DNA from: Sinorhizobium garamanticum
GTDB lineage: Bacteria; Pseudomonadota; Alphaproteobacteria; Rhizobiales; Rhizobiaceae
Direction: 5' to 3'
Length of the DNA: 64,000 bases
Assembly (NCBI RefSeq): GCF_029892065.1
Contig: NZ_CP120373.1
Coordinates: 3,169,001-3,233,000, forward strand
The position numbers and the translations under genes are program-made. This document shows, in pieces, positions 7,193 to 14,737 of this stretch; the stretch's first letter is position 1, and the number at the start of each line of letters is the position of its first letter. The notes under the pieces are model-generated. The model had not been told where the DNA came from and ran no database searches. It saw only the letters and a list, made by a program, of their open reading frames with translations.

Positions 7193-8233
7193 ATGACCGT
7201 TCGCTCACCAGGAACTTCAAAGCAGGATCGGGCTGTGGCCGTGTTCGGGGCTGCCGGGCATACGGGGCGTTTTGTCGTCGCGGAACTCTTGCGCCGCGGC
7301 ATCGTCCCGATCGCTGTCGCACGCGACGTGGCGAAGCTGGCGGAGTTCGCCGATCGCGGCATCGAGGTGCGGGGTGCTTCGATAGACGACCCGGACTCGC
7401 TCGATCGGGCATTCAAGGGCGCGGCCGCGATCATCAACTGCGCCGGCCCTTTTCTCGACACCGCAGATGCCGTGGCTTCCGCAGCGCTTCGTGCGGGCAT
7501 CCACTATCTCGATGTGACGGCCGAGCAGCCGAGCGCGCAGGCGATCTACGACAAATTCGACAAGGCGGCGCGCGATGCCGGGGTGCTCGTTATTCCCGCC
7601 ATGGGCTTTTACGGTGGCTTTGCCGACCTGCTTGTTACGACGGCCATGGGCGACTGGGAGTTCGCCGACGAGATCAGGGTAGGGATCGCTCTCGACAGCT
7701 GGCATCCGACGCAAGGCACGCGAATAACGGGCGAGAAGAACACCGCGCGGCGCATGATCGTTGCCAACGGCGAGCTTACCCCGGTGGTTCAGCCAGCCGC
7801 CGAGATGGACTGGGACTTCCCGGAGCCGTTTGCGCGGCAGAAGGTCGTCGAGCTCCCGTTTTCAGAGATCGTCGTGATTGCGCGGCATACGCGGTCATCC
7901 GAGCTCCGCACCTACCTCAATCGCACCGCGCTTAGCGACGTTCGGGACCCGGCGACGCCGCCGCCCAAGCCCGCGGACGAGAAGGGCCGATCCGCGCAGA
8001 TCTTCCTGGTCGAGGCGACCGTGCGAAAGGGCGAGCAGATCCGGCGGATCGCCGCTGAAGGGCGAGACATCTACGCCTTTTCGGCACCGCTCATCTGTGA
8101 AGCTGTTCAGCGCATCCTTGACGGCAGGGCGCGGGGCAGTGGGGCTCAGGCGCCGGGCGCCATTTTCGACGCCCGCGACTATCTCAACGCCCTGGCGTCG
8201 CATCATCTGTCGTTCGTGGTGGCGGAGGGATAG
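7193..8233 (+). CDS. Saccharopine dehydrogenase-like NAD(P)-binding oxidoreductase
   Basis: 346 residues with an N-terminal Rossmann fold: VAVFGAAGHTGRFVVAELL (about residues 13-31), the ARD acidic turn, and INCAGPFLDTADAV typical of the saccharopine dehydrogenase/trans-acting enoyl reductase superfamily. It would reduce or oxidise an unknown substrate in the cytosol. The start at 7193 follows ggagg. It is expressed divergently from the TetR gene, which suggests induction by a xenobiotic or metabolite. A strong hairpin (8249-8277) follows. No lysine-pathway partner is nearby, so a role in lysine metabolism is not supported. Confidence 0.82.
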   Translation: MTVRSPGTSKQDRAVAVFGAAGHTGRFVVAELLRRGIVPIAVARDVAKLAEFADRGIEVRGASIDDPDSLDRAFKGAAAIINCAGPFLDTADAVASAALRAGIHYLDVTAEQPSAQAIYDKFDKAARDAGVLVIPAMGFYGGFADLLVTTAMGDWEFADEIRVGIALDSWHPTQGTRITGEKNTARRMIVANGELTPVVQPAAEMDWDFPEPFARQKVVELPFSEIVVIARHTRSSELRTYLNRTALSDVRDPATPPPKPADEKGRSAQIFLVEATVRKGEQIRRIAAEGRDIYAFSAPLICEAVQRILDGRARGSGAQAPGAIFDARDYLNALASHHLSFVVAEG

Positions 8234-8247
8234 CTGGCTAACACCAA

Positions 8248-8289
8248 TCCCGCCTGTCTCTCTCCGTGACAGGCGGGATCGAAGCTGAC
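8248..8289. terminator. Hairpin after the oxidoreductase gene, duplicated at 9947
   Basis: cccgcctgtc (8249-8258) pairs with gacaggcggg (8268-8277) across a 9-base loop, 15 bp after the stop at 8233. The whole 42-bp sequence is repeated without change at 9947-9988. The stem is strong enough for a terminator, though the T-run is missing. Confidence 0.55.
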
Positions 8290-8335
8290 GCTACAGCGAC
8301 CTTTGCGCGTCCGACAAGACGCGCGGCGCTGTAGA
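8290..8335. repeat. RIME palindrome A with ctacag borders
   Basis: ctacagcgacctttgcgcgt...acgcgcggcgctgtag. A full palindrome A unit: outer ctacagcg/cgctgtag arms around gcgcgtccgacaagacgcgc. It lies immediately 5' of repeat M3 copy B. Confidence 0.75.
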
Positions 8336-8556
8336 GCGGGATCCGATGGCAATGGCGAAACTGAGGGGCGCGGGTGTCGATACCCCCCTCTGCCCTGCCG
8401 GGCATCTCCCCCACAAGGGGGGAGATTGGCAAGTGGCGATGCCGCGCTCTACCAATGGTTCGGCCTGTTGATCCTGGGATGTCGTGGCTCGCAGTCATCA
8501 TGGGCAGGTCGTTGCTCCAGCCGATCTCCCCCCTTGTGGGGGAGATGCCCGGCAGG

Positions 8557-9888
8557 TGTCCGAACCGGATAGATGGGTGACAGAACGGACCGTTTACATA
8601 GGTGACAGTTTTCTTTGCGCCGGGAGGTCCCGGCGATGGTTTGGAGAGAGACTGGCATCATGGACGAGCGGCTGAAGTTTGTCGGGGAATGTCTGGAGGG
8701 CGAAGAGACGATGACGGCGCTGTGTGCGGCCTACGGGATTTCGCGCAAGACCGGCTACAAATGGCTGGGCCGCTATCGCGCGCTTGGGCCGCAGGGTCTG
8801 CTCGATCTGCCGCGGGCACCGCTGGCGCATGGGCGGGCAACGCCTGAGGAGCTGGTGGCTCGGATCGTGGCGGAGAAGGAGGCGCGTCCGTTGTGGGGTC
8901 CGAAGAAGGTGCTGGCGCGGCTGCAGCGCACCGAACCGCAGCTGAGCTGGCCGGCGGCCTCGACGGTTGGCGAGATCCTGAAGCGGCATGGTCTTGTCGG
9001 GCGCCGGCGGGGGCGCTGGCGGGCGGCCGGCACCGGCGCGTTGGCGCCCGTCAGCCACCCCAATGCGGTGTGGAGCGGCGACTACAAGGGCTGGTTCCGG
9101 ACCCGCGACGGGCGGCGCTGCGAACCGCTGACGGTGATGGACGCAGCCAGCCGGTACGTGCTGGCACTTGAAGCCTGCGCAACGCCGTCGGAGGCGGAGG
9201 CCTGGCCGGTGTTCGAGCGGCTGTTCAAGGAGCACGGCCTGCCGGACCGCTTCCGCAGCGACAACGGCTCGCCCTTCGCGGCGACCGGCGTCACCGGACT
9301 GACGCCGCTTGCCGTGCGCTTCATCAAGCTCGGCATCGGACTTGAGCGCATCACCCCGGGCAGACCGCAGCAGAACGGCCGCCACGAACGCTTCCACCTG
9401 ACGATGCTGCCGCTGGCGGCGACGCCGGAGGCCGACCAGGCGGCGCAGCAGGCCGCCTTCGACGCGTTTCGCAAGAGCTACAACGACGAGCGCCCGCACG
9501 AGGCGCTCGCCATGGCGGTGCCGGCCACCCAGTACCGGCCGTCGCCGCGGCGCCTGCCCGATCACCTGCCCGAGCCCGACTATCCGGCCGCGGCGGCGGT
9601 GCGGCGGGTGCGTTCCAATGGCGAGATCAAGTGGAATGGCGACCTCGTCTATGTCGCCGGCGCGCTGGCCGGCGAGGCCGTCGCCATCGAGGAGAACCAA
9701 GAGGGGACCTGGACGCTACGCTTCCACACCCACCCGCTCGGCATTATCGATCGAAAGACCAGGCGACTTGTCCGCCCCAGCGCCGTGCAACCCCGACCAG
9801 CCGGCGCCGGGGCGGACACCGCTATGCAGGGGGGAGAAGTGTAACCCATGTATCCGGTTCAAAGTGTTACCCATCTATCGGCTGGACA
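8557..9888 (+). mobile_element. Complete IS481-family insertion sequence
   Basis: 1332 bp. The left end is tgtccgaaccggatagatgg and the right end, read inward, is tgtccagccgatagatgggt, which are imperfect terminal inverted repeats starting with TGT. It holds a single transposase gene. The 4-bp target cagg is present on both sides (8553-8556 and 9889-9892), giving a clean target-site duplication within the right arm of repeat M3. The second copy at the window start has the same right-hand flank. Confidence 0.92.
8636..9844 (+). CDS. IS481-family transposase (DDE)
   Basis: 402 residues. The N-terminal HTH (CAAYGISRKTGYKWLGRYRA) is followed by a second HTH-like region and the integrase core. 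The catalytic triad is visible as D in WSGDYKGWF, D in RSDNGSPF and E in NGRHERFH. A basic C-terminal tail follows. It cuts and joins the IS ends. I chose the ATG at 8636 because gggaggt lies 7 bases upstream; a TTG seven codons earlier is also open. The gene appears intact and probably active, since the two copies in the window do not differ where they can be compared. Confidence 0.93.
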   Translation: MVWRETGIMDERLKFVGECLEGEETMTALCAAYGISRKTGYKWLGRYRALGPQGLLDLPRAPLAHGRATPEELVARIVAEKEARPLWGPKKVLARLQRTEPQLSWPAASTVGEILKRHGLVGRRRGRWRAAGTGALAPVSHPNAVWSGDYKGWFRTRDGRRCEPLTVMDAASRYVLALEACATPSEAEAWPVFERLFKEHGLPDRFRSDNGSPFAATGVTGLTPLAVRFIKLGIGLERITPGRPQQNGRHERFHLTMLPLAATPEADQAAQQAAFDAFRKSYNDERPHEALAMAVPATQYRPSPRRLPDHLPEPDYPAAAAVRRVRSNGEIKWNGDLVYVAGALAGEAVAIEENQEGTWTLRFHTHPLGIIDRKTRRLVRPSAVQPRPAGAGADTAMQGGEV

Positions 9889-9946
9889 CAGGGCAGAGGG
9901 GGGTGCAGCGCCGGACGGCTCGGAGAGGCTAACCGCGCAAAGGCAG

Positions 9947-9988
9947 TCCCGCCTGTCTCTCTCCGTGACAGGCGGGATCGAAGCTGAC
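9947..9988. terminator. Second copy of the 42-bp hairpin sequence
   Basis: Identical to 8248-8289. The stem is 9948-9957 / 9967-9976. It lies 17 bp beyond the stop (10005) of the minus-strand SnoaL-like gene and could terminate it. The duplicated 42 bp flank a segment that holds repeat A, repeat M3 and the IS. Confidence 0.55.
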
Positions 9989-10004
9989 TCCAGTCTTGCT
10001 GGGG

Positions 10005-10382
10005 TCAGCCGCCCTTCACATAACCCAGCGCTTCCACGATCCGCCCGTTGCGCACGTGCATGAGGTTCACGCTACGCACGGAATCGCGGTGCTCCGGTCC
10101 CCAGATCAGCCGCCAGCGGATTTCGCCGCGATCGCCGCGCGCGATGATGCCTTCAGTTTCGAAGTAAGCACCGGGCATCGTGGCGATTTTCGTCCGAAGC
10201 TCAATGCACTCTGCCTTGCCTTCGTGGCGGGCGCCGTCCGATGCCGGCTGCGTGTTTTCGATCACGCAATCATCGGCAACGAGGTCCTCAAGGGCGGCAG
10301 GGTCGTGGGTGAGGAACACCTGGTTGAAGCGTGCCAGAATTTCGGCGGTCTGGAGACTCTCCGGGTCTTTGAAGCTTGTCAT
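10005..10382 (-). CDS. SnoaL/NTF2-like fold protein
   Basis: 125 residues. The pattern ILARFNQVFLTHDPAALEDLVADDCVIENT, then GKAECIE and the closing RNGRIVEALGYVKGG is typical of the NTF2-like SnoaL superfamily, small cone-shaped proteins that bind or isomerise hydrophobic ligands. A specific reaction cannot be named. I chose the second of two adjacent ATGs because it gives five bases between ggagg and the start. It lies 19 bp downstream of the GST gene on the same strand, so both probably form one transcript controlled by the TetR gene at 11148. Confidence 0.78.
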   Translation of the reverse strand: MTSFKDPESLQTAEILARFNQVFLTHDPAALEDLVADDCVIENTQPASDGARHEGKAECIELRTKIATMPGAYFETEGIIARGDRGEIRWRLIWGPEHRDSVRSVNLMHVRNGRIVEALGYVKGG

Positions 10383-10401
10383 CATGACCTCCCTTTTCGG
10401 T

Positions 10402-11040
10402 TCACGCAGCCGTGCGCGGCGCGAAGAACACGCCATTGGCGCGGTGAGCGAGCCGTTCGGCACGCAGCGCTTCACGCACCGCGGGGCGAGCGCCGACCCG
10501 GCGCATGAACGGCTCGAGCCCTGGCCAGCGTGACAGATCGATGTCCTGCCACGGAGTCCAGTTGAGGCAGACGAAGAGATAGACATCCGCGACGCTCAAG
10601 CGGTCGCCGGTCAGGAAGTCTCCGGCAAACTGGGTCGATATCCAGTCGAGCCGCTTCGTGACATGCTTTCGAAGCGCATCCTTCACCGCGGCATATTCGG
10701 GATAGAACATCTGGGCCATCGGCTTGTGGAGCTCGGTCGACACGAAATTCAAGAGCGACTGGATGCGCCGGCGTTCACGGGCATCGCGAGGCGCGAGGCC
10801 GCCGGATGGCTTCATGTCGGCCAGGTGTTGGACGATTGCCGGCCCTTCCATAAGGATCTCGCCGTCGTCCAGCTCCAGCACCGGCACGTATCCGTTCGGG
10901 TTGAGGCTAAGAAAATCCTCTCCGTCGCTGGTCCTCTGCGTTGCGCGATCGACCTCGACGATGTCGATATCAAGTTCGAGTTCCCGCGCGACGATATGTG
11001 GCGACAGGGAACAGGCCGCCTGGTGGATATAGAGTTTCAT
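10402..11040 (-). CDS. Glutathione S-transferase
   Basis: 212 residues. The N-terminal thioredoxin-like domain shows KLYIHQAACSLSPHIVARE, with a Ser/Cys active-site region of the bacterial beta/GstA type. NGYVPVLELDDGEILMEGPAIVQHLAD contains the cis-Pro and the Glu-x-x-Ala-Ile glutathione-binding motif. The helical C-terminal domain carries LSVADVYLFV. It conjugates or uses glutathione in the cytosol. Start at 11040 after ggagaaagcc. It is divergent from a TetR regulator and cotranscribed with the SnoaL-like gene, which suggests an inducible detoxification pair. Confidence 0.9.
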   Translation of the reverse strand: MKLYIHQAACSLSPHIVARELELDIDIVEVDRATQRTSDGEDFLSLNPNGYVPVLELDDGEILMEGPAIVQHLADMKPSGGLAPRDARERRRIQSLLNFVSTELHKPMAQMFYPEYAAVKDALRKHVTKRLDWISTQFAGDFLTGDRLSVADVYLFVCLNWTPWQDIDLSRWPGLEPFMRRVGARPAVREALRAERLAHRANGVFFAPRTAA

Positions 11041-11147
11041 GGCTTTCTCCGATCTCGAATGGGTCGGGCCTGATTGTTGCTCGACATTTATACGCGTTCG
11101 CATATAATCCTGGTGACGTCAATATTTTTATGCGAGATCGAATATAA

Positions 11148-11768
11148 ATGACCAATGCGAAACGCGGGCGGCCGGTGCAATACGATCGGGAGCAGGCACT
11201 TGAGCGGGCGAGCGATCTCTTTTGGTCGGCCGGTTTCGCCGCGACATCGCTTGATGACCTCAGCGCGGCAACACAGATGACGCGTCCGAGCCTCGCCGGA
11301 GCGTTCGGCGATAAGGAGGCTCTGTATATTGCGGCGCTTGAGCGTTACCGCGACGCCAGTGTCGATGCCATGAGAGAAATCCTGAGCGGGAAGCGGCCGC
11401 TCAGGAAGGAACTGGCGGACGTCTTGCGAAAAGCGACTGATGTCTACATGGCGTCCGCGGATGCAGCACGCGGGTGCATGCTGATAGGAACCGCTTCGGT
11501 CGAAGCCGTGCATCGGCCGGCCGTTCGTCGGGTGCTGCAGGAGAGCCTAGGCGCATTCAATGTCGTCCTGGAGGAGCGTATGTGCAAGGCAATTGCCGAT
11601 GGCGAGCTCGACACGGAGGCCGACGCTGCCGGCTTGGCATCCGTGACCTCGGCCGTCATGCATTCGCTCGCCGTCCGCGCGCGTGCCGGCGAGCCGCGAA
11701 ATGCGCTCGACAAGCTCAGCGGCGCGGCGGTAGACCTGATCTGCGGACGCCGCGAACGTCCGGAATAG
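11148..11768 (+). CDS. TetR-family regulator next to GST
   Basis: 206 residues. HTH at about residues 14-58 (ALERASDLFWSAGFAATSLDDL, then TRPSLAGAFGDKEALYIAALERY). The C-terminal domain has ARGCMLIGTASVEAV, the Cys-containing motif of the YcdC/AcrR-like TetR_C group. It is divergent from the GST gene; the AT-rich interval 11085-11147 contains tatacgcgttcgcatata, an imperfect dyad that could be its operator. It probably represses the GST/SnoaL transcript in the absence of an electrophile or drug. Confidence 0.87.
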   Translation: MTNAKRGRPVQYDREQALERASDLFWSAGFAATSLDDLSAATQMTRPSLAGAFGDKEALYIAALERYRDASVDAMREILSGKRPLRKELADVLRKATDVYMASADAARGCMLIGTASVEAVHRPAVRRVLQESLGAFNVVLEERMCKAIADGELDTEADAAGLASVTSAVMHSLAVRARAGEPRNALDKLSGAAVDLICGRRERPE

Positions 11769-11909
11769 ATGCTCCGGGGCAGGGAGCGCCTATAAGGTCA
11801 CCGTCGGCGTCTTTTGCGCAAATGCTGCGACTGTTATGACGTATTCTGTCCTTATGCTTGATGAAGGGCCCATCAAGGTGAGGGAAACGAGGATGACCGG
11901 GAGCAAGTC

Positions 11910-12176
11910 ATGTGCAGAAACATAAGACCCCTGTTCAATTTCGATCCGCCGGCGACGGACGAGGAAATCCGCGATGCGGCGCTGCAGTTCGTGCGCAAGC
12001 TGAGCGGAACCACCAGACCGTCGAAGCGGAATGAAGCGGCATTCGATCATGCGGTGAGCGCAATCGCGCAATGCGCCCGCGAACTCATCGATGCCCTCGA
12101 GACGTCGCAACCGCCACGCAACCGCGAGGAAGAAGCCGCAAAGGCGCGCGCGAGAAGCGCAGCCCGCTTCGCGTGA
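11910..12176 (+). CDS. DUF2277 protein
   Basis: 88 residues. The opening MCRNIRPLFNFDPPATDEEI and QFVRKLSGTTRPSKRNE are nearly invariant in DUF2277, a small family found in many bacteria without a known role. The Cys at position 2 is conserved in the family. The C-terminus is charged (NREEEAAKARARS). It stands alone, between the TetR gene and a hypothetical gene 88 bp downstream. Confidence 0.88.
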   Translation: MCRNIRPLFNFDPPATDEEIRDAALQFVRKLSGTTRPSKRNEAAFDHAVSAIAQCARELIDALETSQPPRNREEEAAKARARSAARFA

Positions 12177-12264
12177 CCTGCCGGCGGACAGGACGGCGAA
12201 AGCGTCGCTGGCTGATGGAGCCGGAACAAGCGGGTGCGACGAAGCCCGGAATGGCAGGATAGAA

Positions 12265-12603
12265 ATGACCAATGTAGAGCGACGGTGTGTGGGCGGGTCG
12301 CTGAACAAGCTGTGGGATAACAACGGAGAGTTCGGTCAACGTGTGAAGGACGCCCTCACGGAAGAAGATATCCGCGCGATGCTTCAGGAAGGGCCTATTA
12401 GGTTCGTTGAAGTTGACGTGGGCAGGCCGCTGCGTTGGATACCGCTGAATGAACGCTTTGAATTTTGGAAGTCAATGCGCCCAAACTTGCAAGTGTTAGA
12501 AAAGCCTTACTTGGAAGATTACCCGAGCTGCTTTTTCTATGCTGCGTCTGAGTGGACCGGGCGCGATGGTGAACGCCTGATTGTCCTTGAGAAGTTTCAT
12601 TAG
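12265..12603 (+). CDS. Hypothetical protein, 112 residues
   Basis: The frame is open from 12091, but the ATG at 12265 has agga upstream, and the protein reads like a soluble globular domain from there. It is rich in Trp, Phe and acidic residues (FEFWKSMRPN, YPSCFFYAASEWTGRDGERL). I do not recognise a family. Base composition falls below that of its neighbours towards the end (more A/T), and an IS remnant follows within 40 bp. Both suggest recent arrival. Confidence 0.55.
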   Translation: MTNVERRCVGGSLNKLWDNNGEFGQRVKDALTEEDIRAMLQEGPIRFVEVDVGRPLRWIPLNERFEFWKSMRPNLQVLEKPYLEDYPSCFFYAASEWTGRDGERLIVLEKFH

Positions 12604-12639
12604 GAGTACGCCTGTTGACGGGTGCGTAGCCTATGGCCT

Positions 12640-12830
12640 CGCGACAAAACAGTCGCACGGCGGTGGCTTCCTTCGTGTTGCGCGGGGCGGTATGAGGGGG
12701 CGCGTTCCATGAAACAGCAATTCTTCCCGGATGGCGTCGGCGTCGTAGCCCTTGTCGGCCAACATCCGACGCGGACGACTCACCGGTATAGCGAGAAGAT
12801 CGGCAACAGCACCGAGTTTTCGCCGCTCGT
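12640..12830 (-). pseudogene. IS5-type transposase remnant
   Basis: Read on the minus strand, 12662-12830 gives RRMLADKGYDADAIREELL, then HGTRPLIPPRATRRK. The LADKGYDADAIR block is the highly conserved second catalytic Asp region of IS5/IS4-type DDE transposases. Nothing of the rest of the protein or of terminal repeats is seen, so this is a short decayed piece. It marks an old insertion between the hypothetical gene and the DUF1801 gene. Confidence 0.75.
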
Positions 12831-12883
12831 TAGGATAAATCCAAGACTGACCTCGGCGCGTCGTTGAGCCGGTTTCGCGCTCC

Positions 12884-13300
12884 TCAACCGCTCTTCGGGC
12901 TCTTCCGGGAGCGGGCAGCTTTGGCCGACGTGTTCAGTTCCACGGCGGCGCGGATGAGCCCCTTCAGCGCCTCCTCATCGATCTTTTCGCCCTCGTGGAT
13001 ATCGATGGCGCGCCGGGTGTTGCCCTCGAGACTGGAGTTGAAGAGGCTTGCCGGGTCGTTGAGGGAAGCGCCCTTGGCGAAGGTGAGCTTCACGACCTGC
13101 TTGTAGGTCTCGCCGGTGCAGATGATTCCGGCGTGCGACCACACAGGAACGCCTCGCCACTTCCACTCCTCGACGACTTCGGGGTCGGCCTCGCGGATAA
13201 GCGCGCGGACCCGGGCGAGGGTTTCGCCCCGCCAATCGCCTAGCTCTTCTATTCTGGCATCGATCAACCGAGAGGGATTGTCTTCTGCTTTTCCGTCCAT
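12884..13300 (-). CDS. DUF1801 protein (YdhG-like)
   Basis: 138 residues. The DUF1801 core shows LARVRALIREADPEVVEEWKW, RGVPVWSHAGIICTGETYK and KLTFAKGASLNDP, the fold shared with frataxin-like YdhG/YjhX proteins. The role is unknown. The start at 13300 follows aaagg; a Met six codons upstream (13318) lacks a ribosome site. The C-terminus is basic (KAARSRKSPKSG). A second DUF1801 gene lies 600 bp away on the same strand. Confidence 0.82.
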   Translation of the reverse strand: MDGKAEDNPSRLIDARIEELGDWRGETLARVRALIREADPEVVEEWKWRGVPVWSHAGIICTGETYKQVVKLTFAKGASLNDPASLFNSSLEGNTRRAIDIHEGEKIDEEALKGLIRAAVELNTSAKAARSRKSPKSG

Positions 13301-13384
13301 CGGGTCGCCTTTCTTCATGGTTGCTGTCGCTCGCTTCGCGCCTTCACTCGGACGTGCGGGACACTCGACCAATTCATTGTTTCA

Positions 13385-13585
13385 TTGAAACCACAGTACA
13401 CGACAACAGCCAACCTCTTCGGTTGCGGTATGGCAAGGCTTCTCTCCTCCACCGTCAGCCATGGCGCGCCGTGAATGACTCGCTTTTCGGGGAAAACGCG
13501 AATGCCACCGTCGAGCGGGCAGGAGTCTCCTGCGCCCAAGGACTTGGGCGCGCTGGATTCCTGTGACAAGCACAGGAATGAGGGC
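13385..13585. repeat. Rearranged fragments of mosaic repeat M2
   Basis: ccacagtacacgacaacagcc (13391 onward) is one end module. From 13515 come tgcgcccaaggacttgggcgc and the ctggattcctgtgacaagcacaggaatga arm. The material between is not part of the standard unit. Non-coding. Confidence 0.6.
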
Positions 13586-13726
13586 GGGCGGGGCGGCCCG
13601 CGTCAGCTCATTGCGCCGCTGCACCGCCAGCGGATGTCGGCGCTCGATGGGCAAGCCCTACCGCCACCGGCCGCCGAACATTTGTCGGCAGGCTCGATCA
13701 GGCTTGAGCATAACCAAGAATTCCCT

Positions 13727-13812
13727 CTTTCCTGTGCTCGTCCCAGGAATCCAGTCAGTCCAAGTCCTTGGACTGAAAAGACTCTTCCGCCGCGCGGACT
13801 GGGCGCTGCCCC
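13727..13812. repeat. Mosaic repeat M2, partial copy
   Basis: tttcctgtgctcgtcccaggaatccagtcagtccaagtccttggactgaaaagactcttccgc: the outer arm plus the central palindrome, ending in a short version of the GC module. It is more diverged than the other copies. Confidence 0.6.
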
Positions 13813-13905
13813 AGGTTCGGCCAATCCCGGTTATTCAGGCACTGGATGTACCCTCGATAGAGGTCGGAGAGTTCGGCTCTTGTCATGACCGCTCTTCATT
13901 CCCGC

Positions 13906-14436
13906 TCACATTCGTTCGCCCGGCAATTCGCTGGCCTGCTTGATCCAGGCGGCGAGCTGGGCTTCGTCGAGCTGGTCGTTCTCGTGGATGTGGAAGTAGC
14001 GCGCGTGTTCCATCTTGGACGCGACGGGGGGAGAAGGGTTGAGCGAGGCGCCGCGGAAGAAGGCCAGCTTGATGTATTTCGTGAAGCAGTGAATGCCGAG
14101 GAACCAGGTCTGGCCGTCCATTCCGTAGAGCGGCGAATTCCACTTGACTGCCTTCTGCACGTCGGGGACGGTGCGCACGATGAGCGCATCGAGCCAACGC
14201 CCGACGTCGCTTTTCCAGCCCGGCATGGCGGCGATATAGGCCTGCACGGGGGCGTCGCCGTAGCCCTTGGCGATCTGGGGATTGCCGCCCGAGAGGAGGG
14301 GAGGCTCAGCGCCCGCCGGCTGTTCCTTCGCCGCGGCATTCGCGGGCTTGCGGGCTGATGACCTAGCGACCGACTTTCCTGGTTTGGCGGCTTTCTCTGC
14401 GACCTTCGCTGACTTGATGGACGTCTTGTCGGGCAT
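13906..14436 (-). CDS. DUF1801 protein with Lys/Ala-rich N-terminal tail
   Basis: 176 residues. The first ~55 are Lys-, Ala- and Ser-rich (SIKSAKVAEKAAKPGKS), resembling a histone-like tail. The DUF1801 domain follows, with VQAYIAAMPGWKSDVGRWLDALI, AVKWNSPLYGMDGQTWFLGIHCF and LAFFRGASLNP. Such tails suggest nucleic-acid contact, but no function is known. The start at 14436 follows ggag with eight-base spacing. The frame is open upstream into a RIME-like repeat (MNRCMILF...), which is not the real start. Confidence 0.82.
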   Translation of the reverse strand: MPDKTSIKSAKVAEKAAKPGKSVARSSARKPANAAAKEQPAGAEPPLLSGGNPQIAKGYGDAPVQAYIAAMPGWKSDVGRWLDALIVRTVPDVQKAVKWNSPLYGMDGQTWFLGIHCFTKYIKLAFFRGASLNPSPPVASKMEHARYFHIHENDQLDEAQLAAWIKQASELPGERM

Positions 14437-14466
14437 GCGCTCACTCCACTTCTGCATGAACAAAAT

Positions 14467-14529
14467 CATGCAGCGATTCAAAGTGCTACAGCGACCTTTG
14501 CGCGTCTAATGAGACGCGCGGCGCTGTAA
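14467..14529. repeat. RIME-like element, palindrome A half
   Basis: gcagcgattcaaagtgctac then agcgacctttgcgcgtctaa and the closing gacgcgcggcgctgtaa. Palindrome A with the linker that normally leads to palindrome B. It overlaps the leader of the DUF1801 gene. The following 14530-14737 holds nothing I recognise. Confidence 0.75.
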
Positions 14530-14737
14530 TGGACGGCGCCAAGGATACTTCGATTTCCAGTGATGTCGACCTGCCGGGCAGTCTGGCCGTCGGTGGGGAG
14601 TTACGCAGCGGCGCGTCAGGGGGATGCTCTGGATCGGCAAATACGATAGGTGATCGGTCAACTCCTGACACCTAGGGAACAACAAGCGTCCCGCGGGTGT
14701 TGCTAGACCATTTCAAGACGAAACCGGTAAGCACGCA

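Larger units (their letters stand above)
8378..9906. repeat. Inverted-arm repeat M3, copy B, split by the IS element
   Basis: The left arm is at 8383-8428 and the core at 8429-8521. The right arm starts at 8522, is interrupted after 8556 by the 1332-bp IS, and resumes at 9885-9906. The core is the reverse complement of the copy A core (about 87% identical by eye), while the left flank (gagcgggatccgat...gggtgtcgatacc) and right flank (gctcggaga-gct) match copy A in the same direction. Confidence 0.85.

Noticed and set aside
12091..12264. N-terminal extension of the 12265 hypothetical protein
   Set aside because: The extension overlaps the DUF2277 gene in another frame, is Arg/Ala-rich and has no ribosome site, whereas 12265 does.
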